This document shows positions 44,116 through 53,451 of a stretch of 64,000 nt of DNA, piece by piece. The notes under the pieces are model-generated. The model was not told the origin of the DNA and searched no databases. It was given only the letters and a program-made list of their open reading frames with translations. Each line of letters begins with the position of its first letter. Within the stretch, counting starts at the first letter, position 1. This stretch comes from Geminicoccaceae bacterium. Its GTDB lineage: Bacteria; Pseudomonadota; Alphaproteobacteria; Geminicoccales; Geminicoccaceae. The stretch is taken from the NCBI GenBank assembly GCA_020638495.1, contig JACKIN010000002.1:310001-374000 (forward strand). The letters run 5' to 3'. The position numbers were made by a program, and so were the translations under genes.

Positions 44116-45980
44116 GGGTGCCGCACGTCGCCGGGCGACCGGCGGCACCGGCGCAGGCGGCGCGGCCGCCGCATGCCGTGGTCGGCTCGCAGATCGACAA
44201 CGAGGAGGAGATCTTCGCCGCCTTCGACGGCCGGATCCTCAGGCGCTTCTGGGAGTTCGTCAGCCCCTACAGCCGACGGCTCCTGCTGGCGCTGGCCGCC
44301 GTCCTCGCCTTCGCGCTGAGCCAGGTCGCCATCCCGCTCATCCTGCGCGCCGTGGTCGATTCCGCCCTCGCCGGCGAGACCGCCGACGCCGCCATGGCGG
44401 CCGAGCGCCTGCTGCTCGTCGGCGTCGCCGCCTTCTTCGCCGTCGTCTCGCTCAATTTCGTCGCCAATCTCGTCCAGGAGACGCTGGTGGCGCGCATCGC
44501 CGAGCGGCTGCTCGTCGATCTGCGCCGGGCCATGTTCGCCCATCTGCAGCGCGTCTCCCTGTCCTTCATGGACAAGACCGAGGTCGGTCGGCTGATGTCC
44601 CGGCTGCAGGGCGATGTCCATGCCTTGCAGGAGTTCCTCGAGACGTCCGTCTTCGCCATCGGCGACCTCGTTCTCCTGGTCGGGATCACGGTCGTCCTCC
44701 TGGTGCTCGACTGGCGGCTCGGCCTCCTGACCCTCTCGGTCATGCCCGTCCTCGTCATCGTCCGGCTCATCTGGCTGCCCCGGGCGCGCCGCGCCTTCCT
44801 GCGCGCCCGGGTGACCAGCTCGACCCTGAACGGTGCTCTCGCCGAGGGCATCCATGGCGTGCGCACGGTCCAGGGCATGGGCCGGGAGGCGGTCAATCTC
44901 CGGCTCTTCGAGGAGAAGGCGGCCGACAATCTCGACGCCCAGCTGCACGGCACGCGGCTCGCCCAGCTCATGGTGCCGATCGTCGACACGCTGACCGGCG
45001 GGGCCATGGGGATCGTCGTCGTCTTCGGCGGCATGGCCGTGCTCGACGGCGCGCTCGACCTCGGCGTGATGGTCGCCTTCCTCTTCTACGTGCAGCGCTT
45101 CTTCGACCCCATCCGCTCGCTCACCATGCAGTACAGCGTCATGCAGCGCGCCATGGCCTCGGGCCAGCGGATCTTCGAGGTCCTCGACGTGCCGATCGCC
45201 GTGGTCGACCGGCCGGATGCGCTCGATCCGGAGACGATCGACGGCTCGGTCGTCTTCGAGGATGTCACCTTCGGCTATGTGAAGGGCGTCCCGGTCCTGC
45301 GGAACGTGAGCTTCGAGGCAAGACCCGGCAAGACGGTGGCGCTGGTCGGGCCGACGGGCTCCGGCAAGAGCAGCACGATGGCGCTGGCCCATCGCTTCTA
45401 CGATGTCGGCGGCGGCCGCGTGCTGGTCGGCGGCCACGACGTGCGCGACCTCACCCAGGCCTCGCTCGGCCGCCATATTGCCATGGTCCTGCAGGAGCCT
45501 TTCCTCTTCACCGGCACCGTGCTCGAGAACATCGCCTACGCGACGCCGGGGGCGACCCGTGACGCGGTCGAGGCGGCGGCGCGCGCGGTAGGTGCGCACG
45601 ACTTCATCATGGCCCTGCCGGAGGGCTACGACACGCCGCTCGAGCAGCAGGGCGGCAATCTCTCGGTCGGCCAGCGGCAGCTGATCAGCTTCGCGCGCGC
45701 CCTCGTCGCCGATGCCAGCATCCTGATCCTCGACGAGGCGACGGCCAATGTCGACAGCTACACCGAGCGCCTGATCCAGCAGGCGCTGGTCCGCCTGCTC
45801 GAGGGCCGCACGGCGTTGGTCATCGCCCACCGCCTCGCCACCATCCGCCATGCCGACCGGATCGTCGTGCTGCGGGACGGCCAGGTGATCGAGACCGGCA
45901 GCCACGCCGAGCTGATGCAGGAGAACGGGCTCTACGCCCGCCTCTACCGCCTCAACTACGCCTCCTTCGACGACGTCTAG
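44112..45980 (+). CDS. ABC exporter half-transporter, canonical Walker-B subunit
   Basis: 622 residues. The leader (DNEEEIFAAFDGRILRRFWE) precedes six membrane helices and a C-terminal ATPase. Walker A is GPTGSGKSS, Walker B is ILILDEATANVD with the catalytic Glu, but the signature reads NLSVGQRQ in place of LSGGQ. Together with the first subunit (good signature, Asp in Walker B) it forms one consensus and one degenerate ATP site, the standard asymmetric heterodimer. It is translationally coupled to the first subunit. Its last 4 bases overlap the convergent mucR stop. Confidence 0.93.
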   Translation: MRVPHVAGRPAAPAQAARPPHAVVGSQIDNEEEIFAAFDGRILRRFWEFVSPYSRRLLLALAAVLAFALSQVAIPLILRAVVDSALAGETADAAMAAERLLLVGVAAFFAVVSLNFVANLVQETLVARIAERLLVDLRRAMFAHLQRVSLSFMDKTEVGRLMSRLQGDVHALQEFLETSVFAIGDLVLLVGITVVLLVLDWRLGLLTLSVMPVLVIVRLIWLPRARRAFLRARVTSSTLNGALAEGIHGVRTVQGMGREAVNLRLFEEKAADNLDAQLHGTRLAQLMVPIVDTLTGGAMGIVVVFGGMAVLDGALDLGVMVAFLFYVQRFFDPIRSLTMQYSVMQRAMASGQRIFEVLDVPIAVVDRPDALDPETIDGSVVFEDVTFGYVKGVPVLRNVSFEARPGKTVALVGPTGSGKSSTMALAHRFYDVGGGRVLVGGHDVRDLTQASLGRHIAMVLQEPFLFTGTVLENIAYATPGATRDAVEAAARAVGAHDFIMALPEGYDTPLEQQGGNLSVGQRQLISFARALVADASILILDEATANVDSYTERLIQQALVRLLEGRTALVIAHRLATIRHADRIVVLRDGQVIETGSHAELMQENGLYARLYRLNYASFDDV

Positions 45981-46579
45981 GTCGAGGATCCCCCCGCGCC
46001 CGGAGGCCGCTTCGGCTCGGGCGCCGGCTCGGGCTGCGGCTGGCGCGCCGGATCTTCTGTGCCGGCCGGCTTCGCCGCCCGCCGGCCGCGGATCGGCTTC
46101 ACGCCCAGTCGGCGCTTCGGCTGCTCCGGTGCGGGCTCGGGCGCTTGCGGCACCGGCACCGCCGGCGCCGGGACAGGCTCGACCGCCGTGCGCAGCCCGA
46201 GCCCGGTCCGCCGCGCGATCTCGGCCCGCCGCGCGGACGAGGCGGCGGCGACCATCGGATAGTCGCGGTCGAGCGCGTATCTCTCGCGGTAGTCGCCGGC
46301 GGTCAGGCCATGGGCGGAGAGGAGATGGCGGCGCAGCGTCTTCATGCGTCTGCCGCAGACGAGGCAGACGAGGCCGTCGCGTCGCACGGAGTCCTCGATC
46401 GGCACGGCCGGCTCCGCCGTGGCCGGCTGCTCGGGCGGGCGGCCGAGGCTGCCCAGCTCCGTGCCCACCGTCGTGACCAGGCGGCCGACATCGGCGGCGG
46501 CGAGGTCGTGGCTGCGAAAATAGGCCGTGACGATCCGGGTCGTCAGCTCGGCCAGGCTCGGCGCGTCATCGTCGCTCAT
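45977..46579 (-). CDS. MucR/Ros family transcriptional regulator
   Basis: 200 residues. The ROS zinc finger is CLVCGRRMKTLRRHLLSAHG (Cys-x2-Cys-x9-His-x4-His), followed by LTAGDYRERYALDRDYPMV, nearly invariant in MucR. The N-terminal oligomerisation region is DAPSLAELTTRIVTAYFRSH. The last 70 residues form an unusual Pro/Ala/Arg-rich tail (QPKRRLGVKPIRGRRAAKPA) ending in a poorly structured segment; typical MucR is about 140-150 residues. MucR is an H-NS-like regulator of surface polysaccharides and motility in alphaproteobacteria. Start at 46579 (MSDDDAPSLAELT). Confidence 0.92.
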   Translation of the reverse strand: MSDDDAPSLAELTTRIVTAYFRSHDLAAADVGRLVTTVGTELGSLGRPPEQPATAEPAVPIEDSVRRDGLVCLVCGRRMKTLRRHLLSAHGLTAGDYRERYALDRDYPMVAAASSARRAEIARRTGLGLRTAVEPVPAPAVPVPQAPEPAPEQPKRRLGVKPIRGRRAAKPAGTEDPARQPQPEPAPEPKRPPGAGGSST

Positions 46580-46734
46580 TTCTGCTTTCAGGCTTGCTTG
46601 CAGGGCTGTTATTGGGGTCGGCGGGTCTTCCCGGTCCGCCCTGGCGCCGAGGTTGCCGGCACCGCCCGCGCGATACAAGCGCTTTTCTGAATGGGCTTCC
46701 TGCCGACCGCGCCGCGCGGCGCGGCCGGGTGCGT

Positions 46735-49700
46735 TCATCGATCGCCAACCGCCGACGCGGTCTCCCGCCTGCTCTCGGGCTGTCGCGCCATTTGCGTCGT
46801 GGGCGTGTCGGGCTGGCGGCCGCGGTGCAAGCGCGCCTCGCGAAGACGCCGCGCGAGCAGGCGGCAGAGTGCTTCGGTCAGCGCCGGATGGTCCCGGGCG
46901 ATGTCCTCGAAGGTGATCCGATGCAGCTGCAGCAGGCGGCAGGCGGTGCCGGCGGTGACCCCCGGCGCCGTCACGGTCGGGTCGACCAGCGCCGTCTCGC
47001 CGATGATCCCGCCCGGGCCCTCGGTCTCGATCCGTCCGTCCGGCCAGCTCACCTCGACACTGCCTTCGTCGACCAGCCAGGCGAGCGGCAGCACCCCGCC
47101 ACCACGCTGGATGGTCATGCCGGCGGCGAAGCGGCGTTCCTCGACCAGGGGCGCCAGCACCTCCAGCGCATCGAGCGGCAGCTCGGCCAGGAGGTCGAAG
47201 CGCTTGAGGCGGAGCATCGCCTCGAACAGCCGGTCGTCGTGGGTCGAGCGGGCGGGAGGGGCGAAGATCGGCATGGCCACCTCGTCGGTCGGTGTGGGCA
47301 GGTCGGGTGCGGCCGGAGCGTCGGCCCGGCGTCGCCGCAGGAGCCGGGTCGCGGCTCGCAGCCAGCGGCCGTCGATGTCCTCGACCAGTCGCTCGATGGC
47401 GGTGTCGGCCGATGCGCCGGCCCGGACATGAAGCTGGTCGGCGGCCGCCCCTTGGTGCGGCAGATGCAGCCGCTCGAGCAGCGGCACGAAGCGCCGGGCG
47501 AGCTGGCCGTGGCGGAGCGAGACGAGGCCGTCGATGCCGCCGGCGACGAGCCGGGTGTCGGCCTCGCCGAGGGCGCGGCGAAGCTCCATCGCATGGCCCG
47601 CCTCGCCGAGGGCCCCGAGCCCGGCGAAGAGCCGGTCCGTGAGGCTTCGCGCGTGATCGAGCAGGGCGGCATGCAGCGGGGCCAGCGACGTGTCGCCGGC
47701 CGCCGCGATCCGGTCGAGCAGGCGCGCGTCGCGCTCGGCGAGCTCGGCGAGGCCGGCGATCAGGCGCCTGAGCAGACGACGTGCCGGCCGGCTATCGACC
47801 GCCGCGAGGAGCTCGATGACCCCGAGGGAGGCGGCCCCGCGGCTGCCGCCGTCCACCAGCAGCACCGCCAGTGCGCGGTCGGCGAGCGGCAGGAGGGCAT
47901 CGACGGCGACCCGTCGCACCTGGCGGCTCGGATCGGTCAGCGCCGCCATGCCCGGACCGAGCAGCTCGGCGGGCGGCAGCATCGCCGCGAGCGCGCCGAG
48001 CGCCATCGCCCGATGCGCCGGCGCCGCGGCGTGCCGCCCCTCCTCGGCGAGCACCAGCAGCGCCGGATCGGGGGTTTTGGGCGGATGGCGCAGCACGGCT
48101 TCGAGCAGCGCCTGGCGCAGCTCTTCGGGCGTTTCGGCGTGGTCGATCCCCTGGGCCAGGTGCTGTGTCAAGGCAGGTGGTGCCCGCCGCACCACGGCAG
48201 CCAGACGGCCGATGAGCTGGGCGTCGTTGCGCCAGCCCGGGCTACCCTGGTCGGCCGTGCTGTTGGGGTGCATCCAGGGACAGCCGCCGAGGAGATCGGC
48301 AAGCGCCAGGGCGACATCGCCGGCCACCGGCACCCTGGGCGCCCCGCCGGCGAGCAGGCACGCGGCGCCGAGGAGTGACATGGCCTCGCGTTCGGTCCTG
48401 GCGGTCGCCGCTTCGAGTGCTGGAACCAGGGCGTCGGGTCCGGCCCGCGCCAGGATCGCCACGACCCGGGCCCAGTCGGTCTCGCCGAGCCGGGGTGCCA
48501 CCCCGACCAGCGCCGTGGCCAGCGCCGCGACCAGCGCTTCGGCAGCTTCCGGCTGGGCACGTGCCAGGGCGGCCTCGACGAGATCGACGGCGAGCAGCCG
48601 GTCCGCTGCCCGGCGGCTGGCGAGGAGCGGGAGGAGCCGGGCCGGGTCGATCGCCGGATCGCCGCTTGCTGCGCGCCGCCGCGGCGCTGCCGGCAGGCGT
48701 GGCCGCTGCCCGTGCCGCAGGTGGCGGACCAGGGTCGGCAAGTAGCGCTGCGCCACCACGAGATTGAGCAGGACGAAGAAGCCGGCCGCGACGAGCGCCA
48801 GCACGCGGGCCCGGAACGCGGCGTCGTCGGCGGGCAGGATGGCGAGGACGAGCCCGGCCAGCGCCATGCCGACCGGGTAGAAGACGCCGTCGGCGAGGGT
48901 CCGGGCCCGGCCGTGCACGGCCGCCGGCAAAGCACCGTAATTGGTGGTGTTGACCGGCTCGAACACGGCGTTCGAGACGGCCTCGGTATTGACATGGGCG
49001 AGAATCGCCCAGGCGAGGCGCGGCTGGGCCAGGAGGGCCGCGAGGCAGGCGAGCGAGCCCAGCGGGAAGAGCAGGTTGCGCAGGAAGGGGCCGGCCCGCT
49101 CGACCACGCCCCGTGCCGCGAGCCAGAGCACGGCGAGCTCGGCGAGCTGCAGGCCGGCGAAGATCAGGGCGAGGAACCGGCCGAGCTCGGCCTCGTCCGC
49201 ATAGGTCTCGGCATAGAGGGCGAAGCAGACGAACTCGGTGAGGCTGTAGACGACGGTCAGCATCATCGAGTTGAGGGCGAGGAGCAGCGCGAAGGGATGG
49301 CGGGCGAGGAACCGCCCGAGATCGCCGAGCCCGGTCCCGACCTCGCCGGCCTCGCCGCCCGCGCCCGTCGTCGGCGGCACCGCCACTGGCCACAAAGCGA
49401 GGGCGGCGAGGCCGGCGAGCAGGATCACCGGCAGGAGGAGCTGGCCGGGCGACAGCCAGACGAGTGCCCGCTCGGCGAGGATGCCGGCCGTGCTGCCGCC
49501 GATGGCGATGGCGATATAGAGCCGCGTCGTCAGCCGGCGCAGCCGCAGGTTGTCGAGGAAGGCGGCGACCAGGACCCAGAAGACGATGTCGGTGACGATG
49601 TCGTAGAGATGGGCGGCGAGCAGCAGCCCCATGGGCGCCCAGGCGAGGCCGAGCACGAGGCCGCCCAGCAGGCCGGCCACCACCACGGCGATCGCGAGCG

Positions 49701-49941
49701 CCAGGCCCGGCAGGAGCCGGCCGCCCGGCACCCGGTCGACGATGTGCCCGAGCCCGATCGAGACGAGCGTGGCGAGCACCGCCAGGGTCACATAGAGGAG
49801 CGGCAGGCCGGCAATGCCGTCCCGGGCGAGGAAGAGCGTGGTGCCGGCGGTGTAGAGCAGGACCTTGCCGGCGCTGAGCAGCCCTGCCACCAGCGCCAGC
49901 CGCACCACGACCGAACCCCGCAACCCGCCGCTTGCGGCCAT
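46735..49941 (-). CDS. MFS/ADP-ATP-carrier-like membrane protein fused to HEAT repeats and a cyclic-nucleotide-binding domain
   Basis: 1068 residues in three parts. Residues about 1-415 have 11-12 membrane helices resembling the Npt/NTT nucleotide-carrier or MFS fold (VFWVLVAAFLDNLRLRRLTT; TLADGVFYPVGMALAGLVLA). Residues about 430-900 are Ala/Leu-rich helical repeats of the HEAT type (DPSRQVRRVAVDALLPLADR). Residues about 935-1045 are a Crp-like cNMP-binding domain (GMTIQRGGGVLPLAWLVDEG, GGIIGETALVDPTVTAPGVT); the phosphate-cassette Arg expected after the GE-x-A/S-L motif is not obvious, so ligand binding is uncertain. The transported molecule is unknown. Start at 49941 (MAASGGLRGS), 40 bases after the SET gene. 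Confidence 0.8.
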   Translation of the reverse strand: MAASGGLRGSVVVRLALVAGLLSAGKVLLYTAGTTLFLARDGIAGLPLLYVTLAVLATLVSIGLGHIVDRVPGGRLLPGLALAIAVVVAGLLGGLVLGLAWAPMGLLLAAHLYDIVTDIVFWVLVAAFLDNLRLRRLTTRLYIAIAIGGSTAGILAERALVWLSPGQLLLPVILLAGLAALALWPVAVPPTTGAGGEAGEVGTGLGDLGRFLARHPFALLLALNSMMLTVVYSLTEFVCFALYAETYADEAELGRFLALIFAGLQLAELAVLWLAARGVVERAGPFLRNLLFPLGSLACLAALLAQPRLAWAILAHVNTEAVSNAVFEPVNTTNYGALPAAVHGRARTLADGVFYPVGMALAGLVLAILPADDAAFRARVLALVAAGFFVLLNLVVAQRYLPTLVRHLRHGQRPRLPAAPRRRAASGDPAIDPARLLPLLASRRAADRLLAVDLVEAALARAQPEAAEALVAALATALVGVAPRLGETDWARVVAILARAGPDALVPALEAATARTEREAMSLLGAACLLAGGAPRVPVAGDVALALADLLGGCPWMHPNSTADQGSPGWRNDAQLIGRLAAVVRRAPPALTQHLAQGIDHAETPEELRQALLEAVLRHPPKTPDPALLVLAEEGRHAAAPAHRAMALGALAAMLPPAELLGPGMAALTDPSRQVRRVAVDALLPLADRALAVLLVDGGSRGAASLGVIELLAAVDSRPARRLLRRLIAGLAELAERDARLLDRIAAAGDTSLAPLHAALLDHARSLTDRLFAGLGALGEAGHAMELRRALGEADTRLVAGGIDGLVSLRHGQLARRFVPLLERLHLPHQGAAADQLHVRAGASADTAIERLVEDIDGRWLRAATRLLRRRRADAPAAPDLPTPTDEVAMPIFAPPARSTHDDRLFEAMLRLKRFDLLAELPLDALEVLAPLVEERRFAAGMTIQRGGGVLPLAWLVDEGSVEVSWPDGRIETEGPGGIIGETALVDPTVTAPGVTAGTACRLLQLHRITFEDIARDHPALTEALCRLLARRLREARLHRGRQPDTPTTQMARQPESRRETASAVGDR

Positions 49942-49981
49942 CAGCCGGCCGGCTCCGCCTACCGGCCCGGTTGGCCGCCGG

Positions 49982-50590
49982 CTAGGCCGACACCGCCTCG
50001 CCACCGGCCCGGACGCCGGCCCCGCTTTCGGCACGGGCAGCGTCCTGGATGGCGGCATTGCGCGCAGCGGCGGCGACGAAGCGCCCGACCACGCCGGCTG
50101 CGAGATAACGGTCCTGCAGGGCCGGGGGCAGGGTCTCGAAGGCGCCGATCGTGCCCCGGCAGTTGGCCGCCCCGCAGGCGCAGCTCATCCGCTCGGGCGT
50201 GCCGGAGATGTAGGTCGAGTAGTCGTAGGTGAGCTCGTCACCCTGGGCGATGGCACGCAGCGCGATCATCCGGTAGCCGGCCGGGGTCAGCCTGAGGCCG
50301 GTGTTCGGATCGCAGCTGTGGTTGACGAAATCGTCGAGATTGGCATTCGGCAGCAGGAACGCGTCGGTGCCGATCTGGAAGAGATCCTGGCTGAGATCGT
50401 AGCCGCGGGCCTGGGCCTCGGCGAGGGTCATCTCGCCGGCATAGTAGTCGCCGTCCTCGTCGACGACGAGCGTGCTGCCCTGGGCAAAGGCGCGTGCGGC
50501 GAAGATGCCGAAGCCGCGACCGGGCGTTTCGGCAAGGTAGATGTGCAGGCACTTGGTCAGCTTCTTGAGCCGTGACAGCACGTCGCTCAT
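49982..50590 (-). CDS. SET-domain protein (putative protein lysine methyltransferase)
   Basis: 202 residues. SET motifs are complete: GRGFGIFAARAFAQGSTLVV at the start, DDFVNHSCDPNTGLRL (NHS-x-x-PN pseudoknot), GDELTYDYSTY (the catalytic Tyr region), and a post-SET zinc cluster MSCACGAANCRGTIGAF (Cys-x-Cys-x4-Cys). It should transfer methyl groups from SAM to a protein lysine. Bacterial SET proteins are uncommon and their targets mostly unknown. It is encoded 40 bases upstream of the carrier-HEAT-cNMP gene, which is probably in the same operon. Confidence 0.9.
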   Translation of the reverse strand: MSDVLSRLKKLTKCLHIYLAETPGRGFGIFAARAFAQGSTLVVDEDGDYYAGEMTLAEAQARGYDLSQDLFQIGTDAFLLPNANLDDFVNHSCDPNTGLRLTPAGYRMIALRAIAQGDELTYDYSTYISGTPERMSCACGAANCRGTIGAFETLPPALQDRYLAAGVVGRFVAAAARNAAIQDAARAESGAGVRAGGEAVSA

Positions 50591-50741
50591 GATGACGGTT
50601 TCCCGGTGGTTCGCCGGCCCGGCGGGACTGCCGGAGCCAGGGCGTCGCCGCCGCCGACCGGGATAGCCGAACTCAACTCATAAGTATAGTCACCAGCAAA
50701 ATTTCTCGCAATGAGCGAAAAGGGATTCGCTGCAACCGGCC

Positions 50742-53267
50742 TCAGGCAGGCGCCAGCACGGTCGTCGGCTCGGCCAGGAAGCCGGTCAGCTGGGCCAGCG
50801 GCATGGGCTTGGCGAAGTAGTAGCCCTGCGCCTCGTGGCAGCCGGCCTGCTCCAGGAAACGGCGCTGCTCGATGGTCTCGACACCCTCGGCGCAGATCGT
50901 CATGCCGAGGCTCTCGCCGATGCCGACCACCGCCTTGACGATCGCGGCACCATTGCCCCGCTTGCCGAGATCCATGACGAAGGAGCGGTCGATCTTGATC
51001 TTGTCGAAGGGGAAGCGGTTGAGATAGCTCAGGCTCGAATAGCCCGTGCCGAAATCGTCCATGGCGATCCTGGCCCCCATGTCCTTGACGTGGCGCAGCT
51101 CGGCGATCGCCGCCTCGGCCCCCTCGATCATCACGCTCTCGGTGATCTCGAGCTCGAGCCGGTCGGGATCGAAGCCGGTTTCGGCAATGATGTCGGCGAC
51201 CATCTCGGCGATGCCGCCGCGCTTGAGCTGGACCGGCGAGAGATTGACCGCGAGCTCGATATCGCGATGCCCGCGAATGTCGGTGCAGGCCCGGCGCAGC
51301 ACCCAGGCGCCGAGCTCGACGATCAGCCCGGTCTCCTCGGCAACGCCGATGAAGTCGGCCGGCGAGACCATGCCCCGTTCCGGATGGTTCCAGCGGACCA
51401 GCGCCTCGACGCCACTGACCCGCCCTTTTTTCAGGTCGATCTTGGGCTGGTAGAAGAGCTCGAGCTCCTGGCGCACGATGGCGAGGCGAAGATCGCGCTC
51501 GAGCGCCTTGCGCGCCTGCAGCCGGGCATCCATGTCGCGCTCGAAGAAGCGGAAGGTGCTGCGCCCCTCGCTCTTGGCACGATCCAGGGCGATATCGGCA
51601 TTCTGCAGCAGGCGGCCGCTGATCGCGCCGTCGCCGGGCAGCATGGCGATGCCGATGCTGGCGGTGACGAGAACCCTCTCGACCCCGATGTCGAAGGGCA
51701 TCTCGACGACCGAGAGGATGCGGCGGGCGAGGAGCTCGACCGCGGCCACGTCCTGCACCGCCGTCTGGATGACCACGAACTCGTCGCCGCCGACCCGGGC
51801 CAGCGTGTCGGTCTCGCGCAGGCAGGCCTCGAGCCGCTCGGCGACCTGGCGAATCAGCGCGTCGCCGGCGCCGTGGCCGAGCGTGTCGTTGACGTCCTTG
51901 AAGCGGTCGAGATCGACGCAGAGCACGGCGGCCATCTCGCGTCGCCGGGCGACCTGGGCGATCGTCTCGTCGAGTCGCTCGGCTAGCATGTTGCGGTTGG
52001 GCAGGCTGGTCAGGGCGTCATGGCGCGACAGGAACTGGGCGCGGCGCTCGGCCTCGAGCTCGCGGGTGATGTCGGTCGCGGTGCCGCGGAAGCCCTGGAA
52101 GGCGCCGGCCGGGTCGACCACCGGCTTGCCGGCGATGCGCAGCGAATGGCGAACCCCGTCGGCATCGTCGCAGACCGCCAGGATGTTGCGGAACGGCAGC
52201 CGCTCGGCCAGGGCCCGACCGTAGTGCGCCCACTGGGCCTCGTTGTCGCCCTGATGGAAGAGCTGGTCGAGCGGTCGGCCGGTCATGCTGGAGGCGGGGA
52301 TGCCGATGATCTCGGCGACCCGCTCGGAGACGAAGGCCAGATGGAGCGTCTGGTCGGTTTCCCAGATCCAGTCGGAGCTGGCATCGGCGACATCGCGGAA
52401 CCGCGCCTGGCTGTCCTCGAAGGCCTGTGCCGCCTGGCCGGCCTGACGCATCACGACGCCGCTGAAGCCGCCGATCACGACGAGGGCGAGAACCAGCGAC
52501 GGGGCGATCGAGCGAATGAACTGGCGGCCCGGCCGGTGCGGCTCCCAGGCCAGCCGGCCGGCCTCGGCGCCATCGACCGTGGTGAGCGGCAGGGATGCCG
52601 CGGCGCCGTCGTCGGCGACGTCGGCGATGCGCATGCCGGTCAGGCGAAAGCGCTCGGCGATGTCGCCGAGCATCGCCTCGTCGAGCAGCTTGACGAAGAC
52701 GAGCACGCTGCGCGGCCCGTCCGGCAGCACGAAATCGCCGGTCTCCTCGGGCGTGATGGCGCTCGCCGCGGCGATCGCCACCTCGCCGCCGACCAGCACG
52801 AGGCCGGTCTGGTAGTCCGGCTCGCGCTCGCTGGCGTGGCGGGCGGTGACGATCAGCTGCTCGAGCCCACCGGTGATCGACGGCAGCTCGCCTGCGTCGG
52901 CGCGCTCACCCTCGAAGGCCGCGTAGGTCGTCTGGTCGCTGCCGTCGAAGACCAGGGTGTACTGGTAGTTGTGGGTTTCGAAGATGTAGCCGGCGAAGTT
53001 CAGGTCCGCCCATTCGGGATCGATGTCGACGTGCAGATAACGCACCGTGTCGTTCCACCAGGCGTAGTCCTTGGCGACCCGGCCGACCTGCGTCTCGCGC
53101 AAGTGGAGCGTCTGCTCGACCGTGTTGATCGACTGGCGCCGGGCGGTCTCGTCCTCGGTGCCGGCATTGATCGCCATCAGGCCGAGCAGCACGACGAGGC
53201 TGGTGGCCATCAAAGCAGCGGTCGGGGCGATGATTCGCCGACCGAGGCGAGGGCTCATCTTTTCCAT
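50742..53267 (-). CDS. CHASE4-PAS-GGDEF-EAL cyclic-di-GMP protein
   Basis: 841 residues. Order: membrane helix about 12-32; periplasmic CHASE4-like sensor (VAKDYAWWNDTVRYLHVDID); helix about 268-288 (SLVLALVVIGGFSGVVM); PAS (DASSDWIWETDQTLHLAFVS); GGDEF with intact RVGGDEFVVIQ; EAL with VSGVEALVRWNHPERG, ELEITESVM, MDDFGTGYSSLSYLNRFPFD, KIDRSFV, CAEGVETIEQ and QGYYFAKPM. All catalytic residues for phosphodiesterase activity and the GGDEF signature are kept, so either or both activities may be live. An I-site RxxD is not seen four residues before GGDEF. It is divergent from speE. Confidence 0.95.
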   Translation of the reverse strand: MEKMSPRLGRRIIAPTAALMATSLVVLLGLMAINAGTEDETARRQSINTVEQTLHLRETQVGRVAKDYAWWNDTVRYLHVDIDPEWADLNFAGYIFETHNYQYTLVFDGSDQTTYAAFEGERADAGELPSITGGLEQLIVTARHASEREPDYQTGLVLVGGEVAIAAASAITPEETGDFVLPDGPRSVLVFVKLLDEAMLGDIAERFRLTGMRIADVADDGAAASLPLTTVDGAEAGRLAWEPHRPGRQFIRSIAPSLVLALVVIGGFSGVVMRQAGQAAQAFEDSQARFRDVADASSDWIWETDQTLHLAFVSERVAEIIGIPASSMTGRPLDQLFHQGDNEAQWAHYGRALAERLPFRNILAVCDDADGVRHSLRIAGKPVVDPAGAFQGFRGTATDITRELEAERRAQFLSRHDALTSLPNRNMLAERLDETIAQVARRREMAAVLCVDLDRFKDVNDTLGHGAGDALIRQVAERLEACLRETDTLARVGGDEFVVIQTAVQDVAAVELLARRILSVVEMPFDIGVERVLVTASIGIAMLPGDGAISGRLLQNADIALDRAKSEGRSTFRFFERDMDARLQARKALERDLRLAIVRQELELFYQPKIDLKKGRVSGVEALVRWNHPERGMVSPADFIGVAEETGLIVELGAWVLRRACTDIRGHRDIELAVNLSPVQLKRGGIAEMVADIIAETGFDPDRLELEITESVMIEGAEAAIAELRHVKDMGARIAMDDFGTGYSSLSYLNRFPFDKIKIDRSFVMDLGKRGNGAAIVKAVVGIGESLGMTICAEGVETIEQRRFLEQAGCHEAQGYYFAKPMPLAQLTGFLAEPTTVLAPA

Positions 53268-53411
53268 GGCGATTGCACGTCCTGAGGCGCTGTTTCGTGC
53301 AGATTGGCCCGAGTATCGCAGCCGCGCATGAAGACGAGGTTAACGTCGCGGACTTGAGGCGAATCCCGCCGACCGACCCTCTCCAGCAGCTTGCCGCACG
53401 CCGAAAAAGCG

Positions 53412-53425
53412 ATCATAGTTATGAT
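53412..53425. repeat. Palindrome upstream of speE
   Basis: ATCATAGTTATGAT, a perfect inverted repeat in an AT-rich stretch of the 184-base gap between the divergent GGDEF-EAL and speE genes; possible operator. Confidence 0.35.
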
Positions 53426-53451
53426 TATTCTACTTTCAGGGGAATGCGGCG

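Noticed and set aside
46594..48378. A 594-codon plus-strand frame opposite the cNMP/HEAT gene
   Set aside because: Gln/Gly/Arg-rich shadow without domain features.
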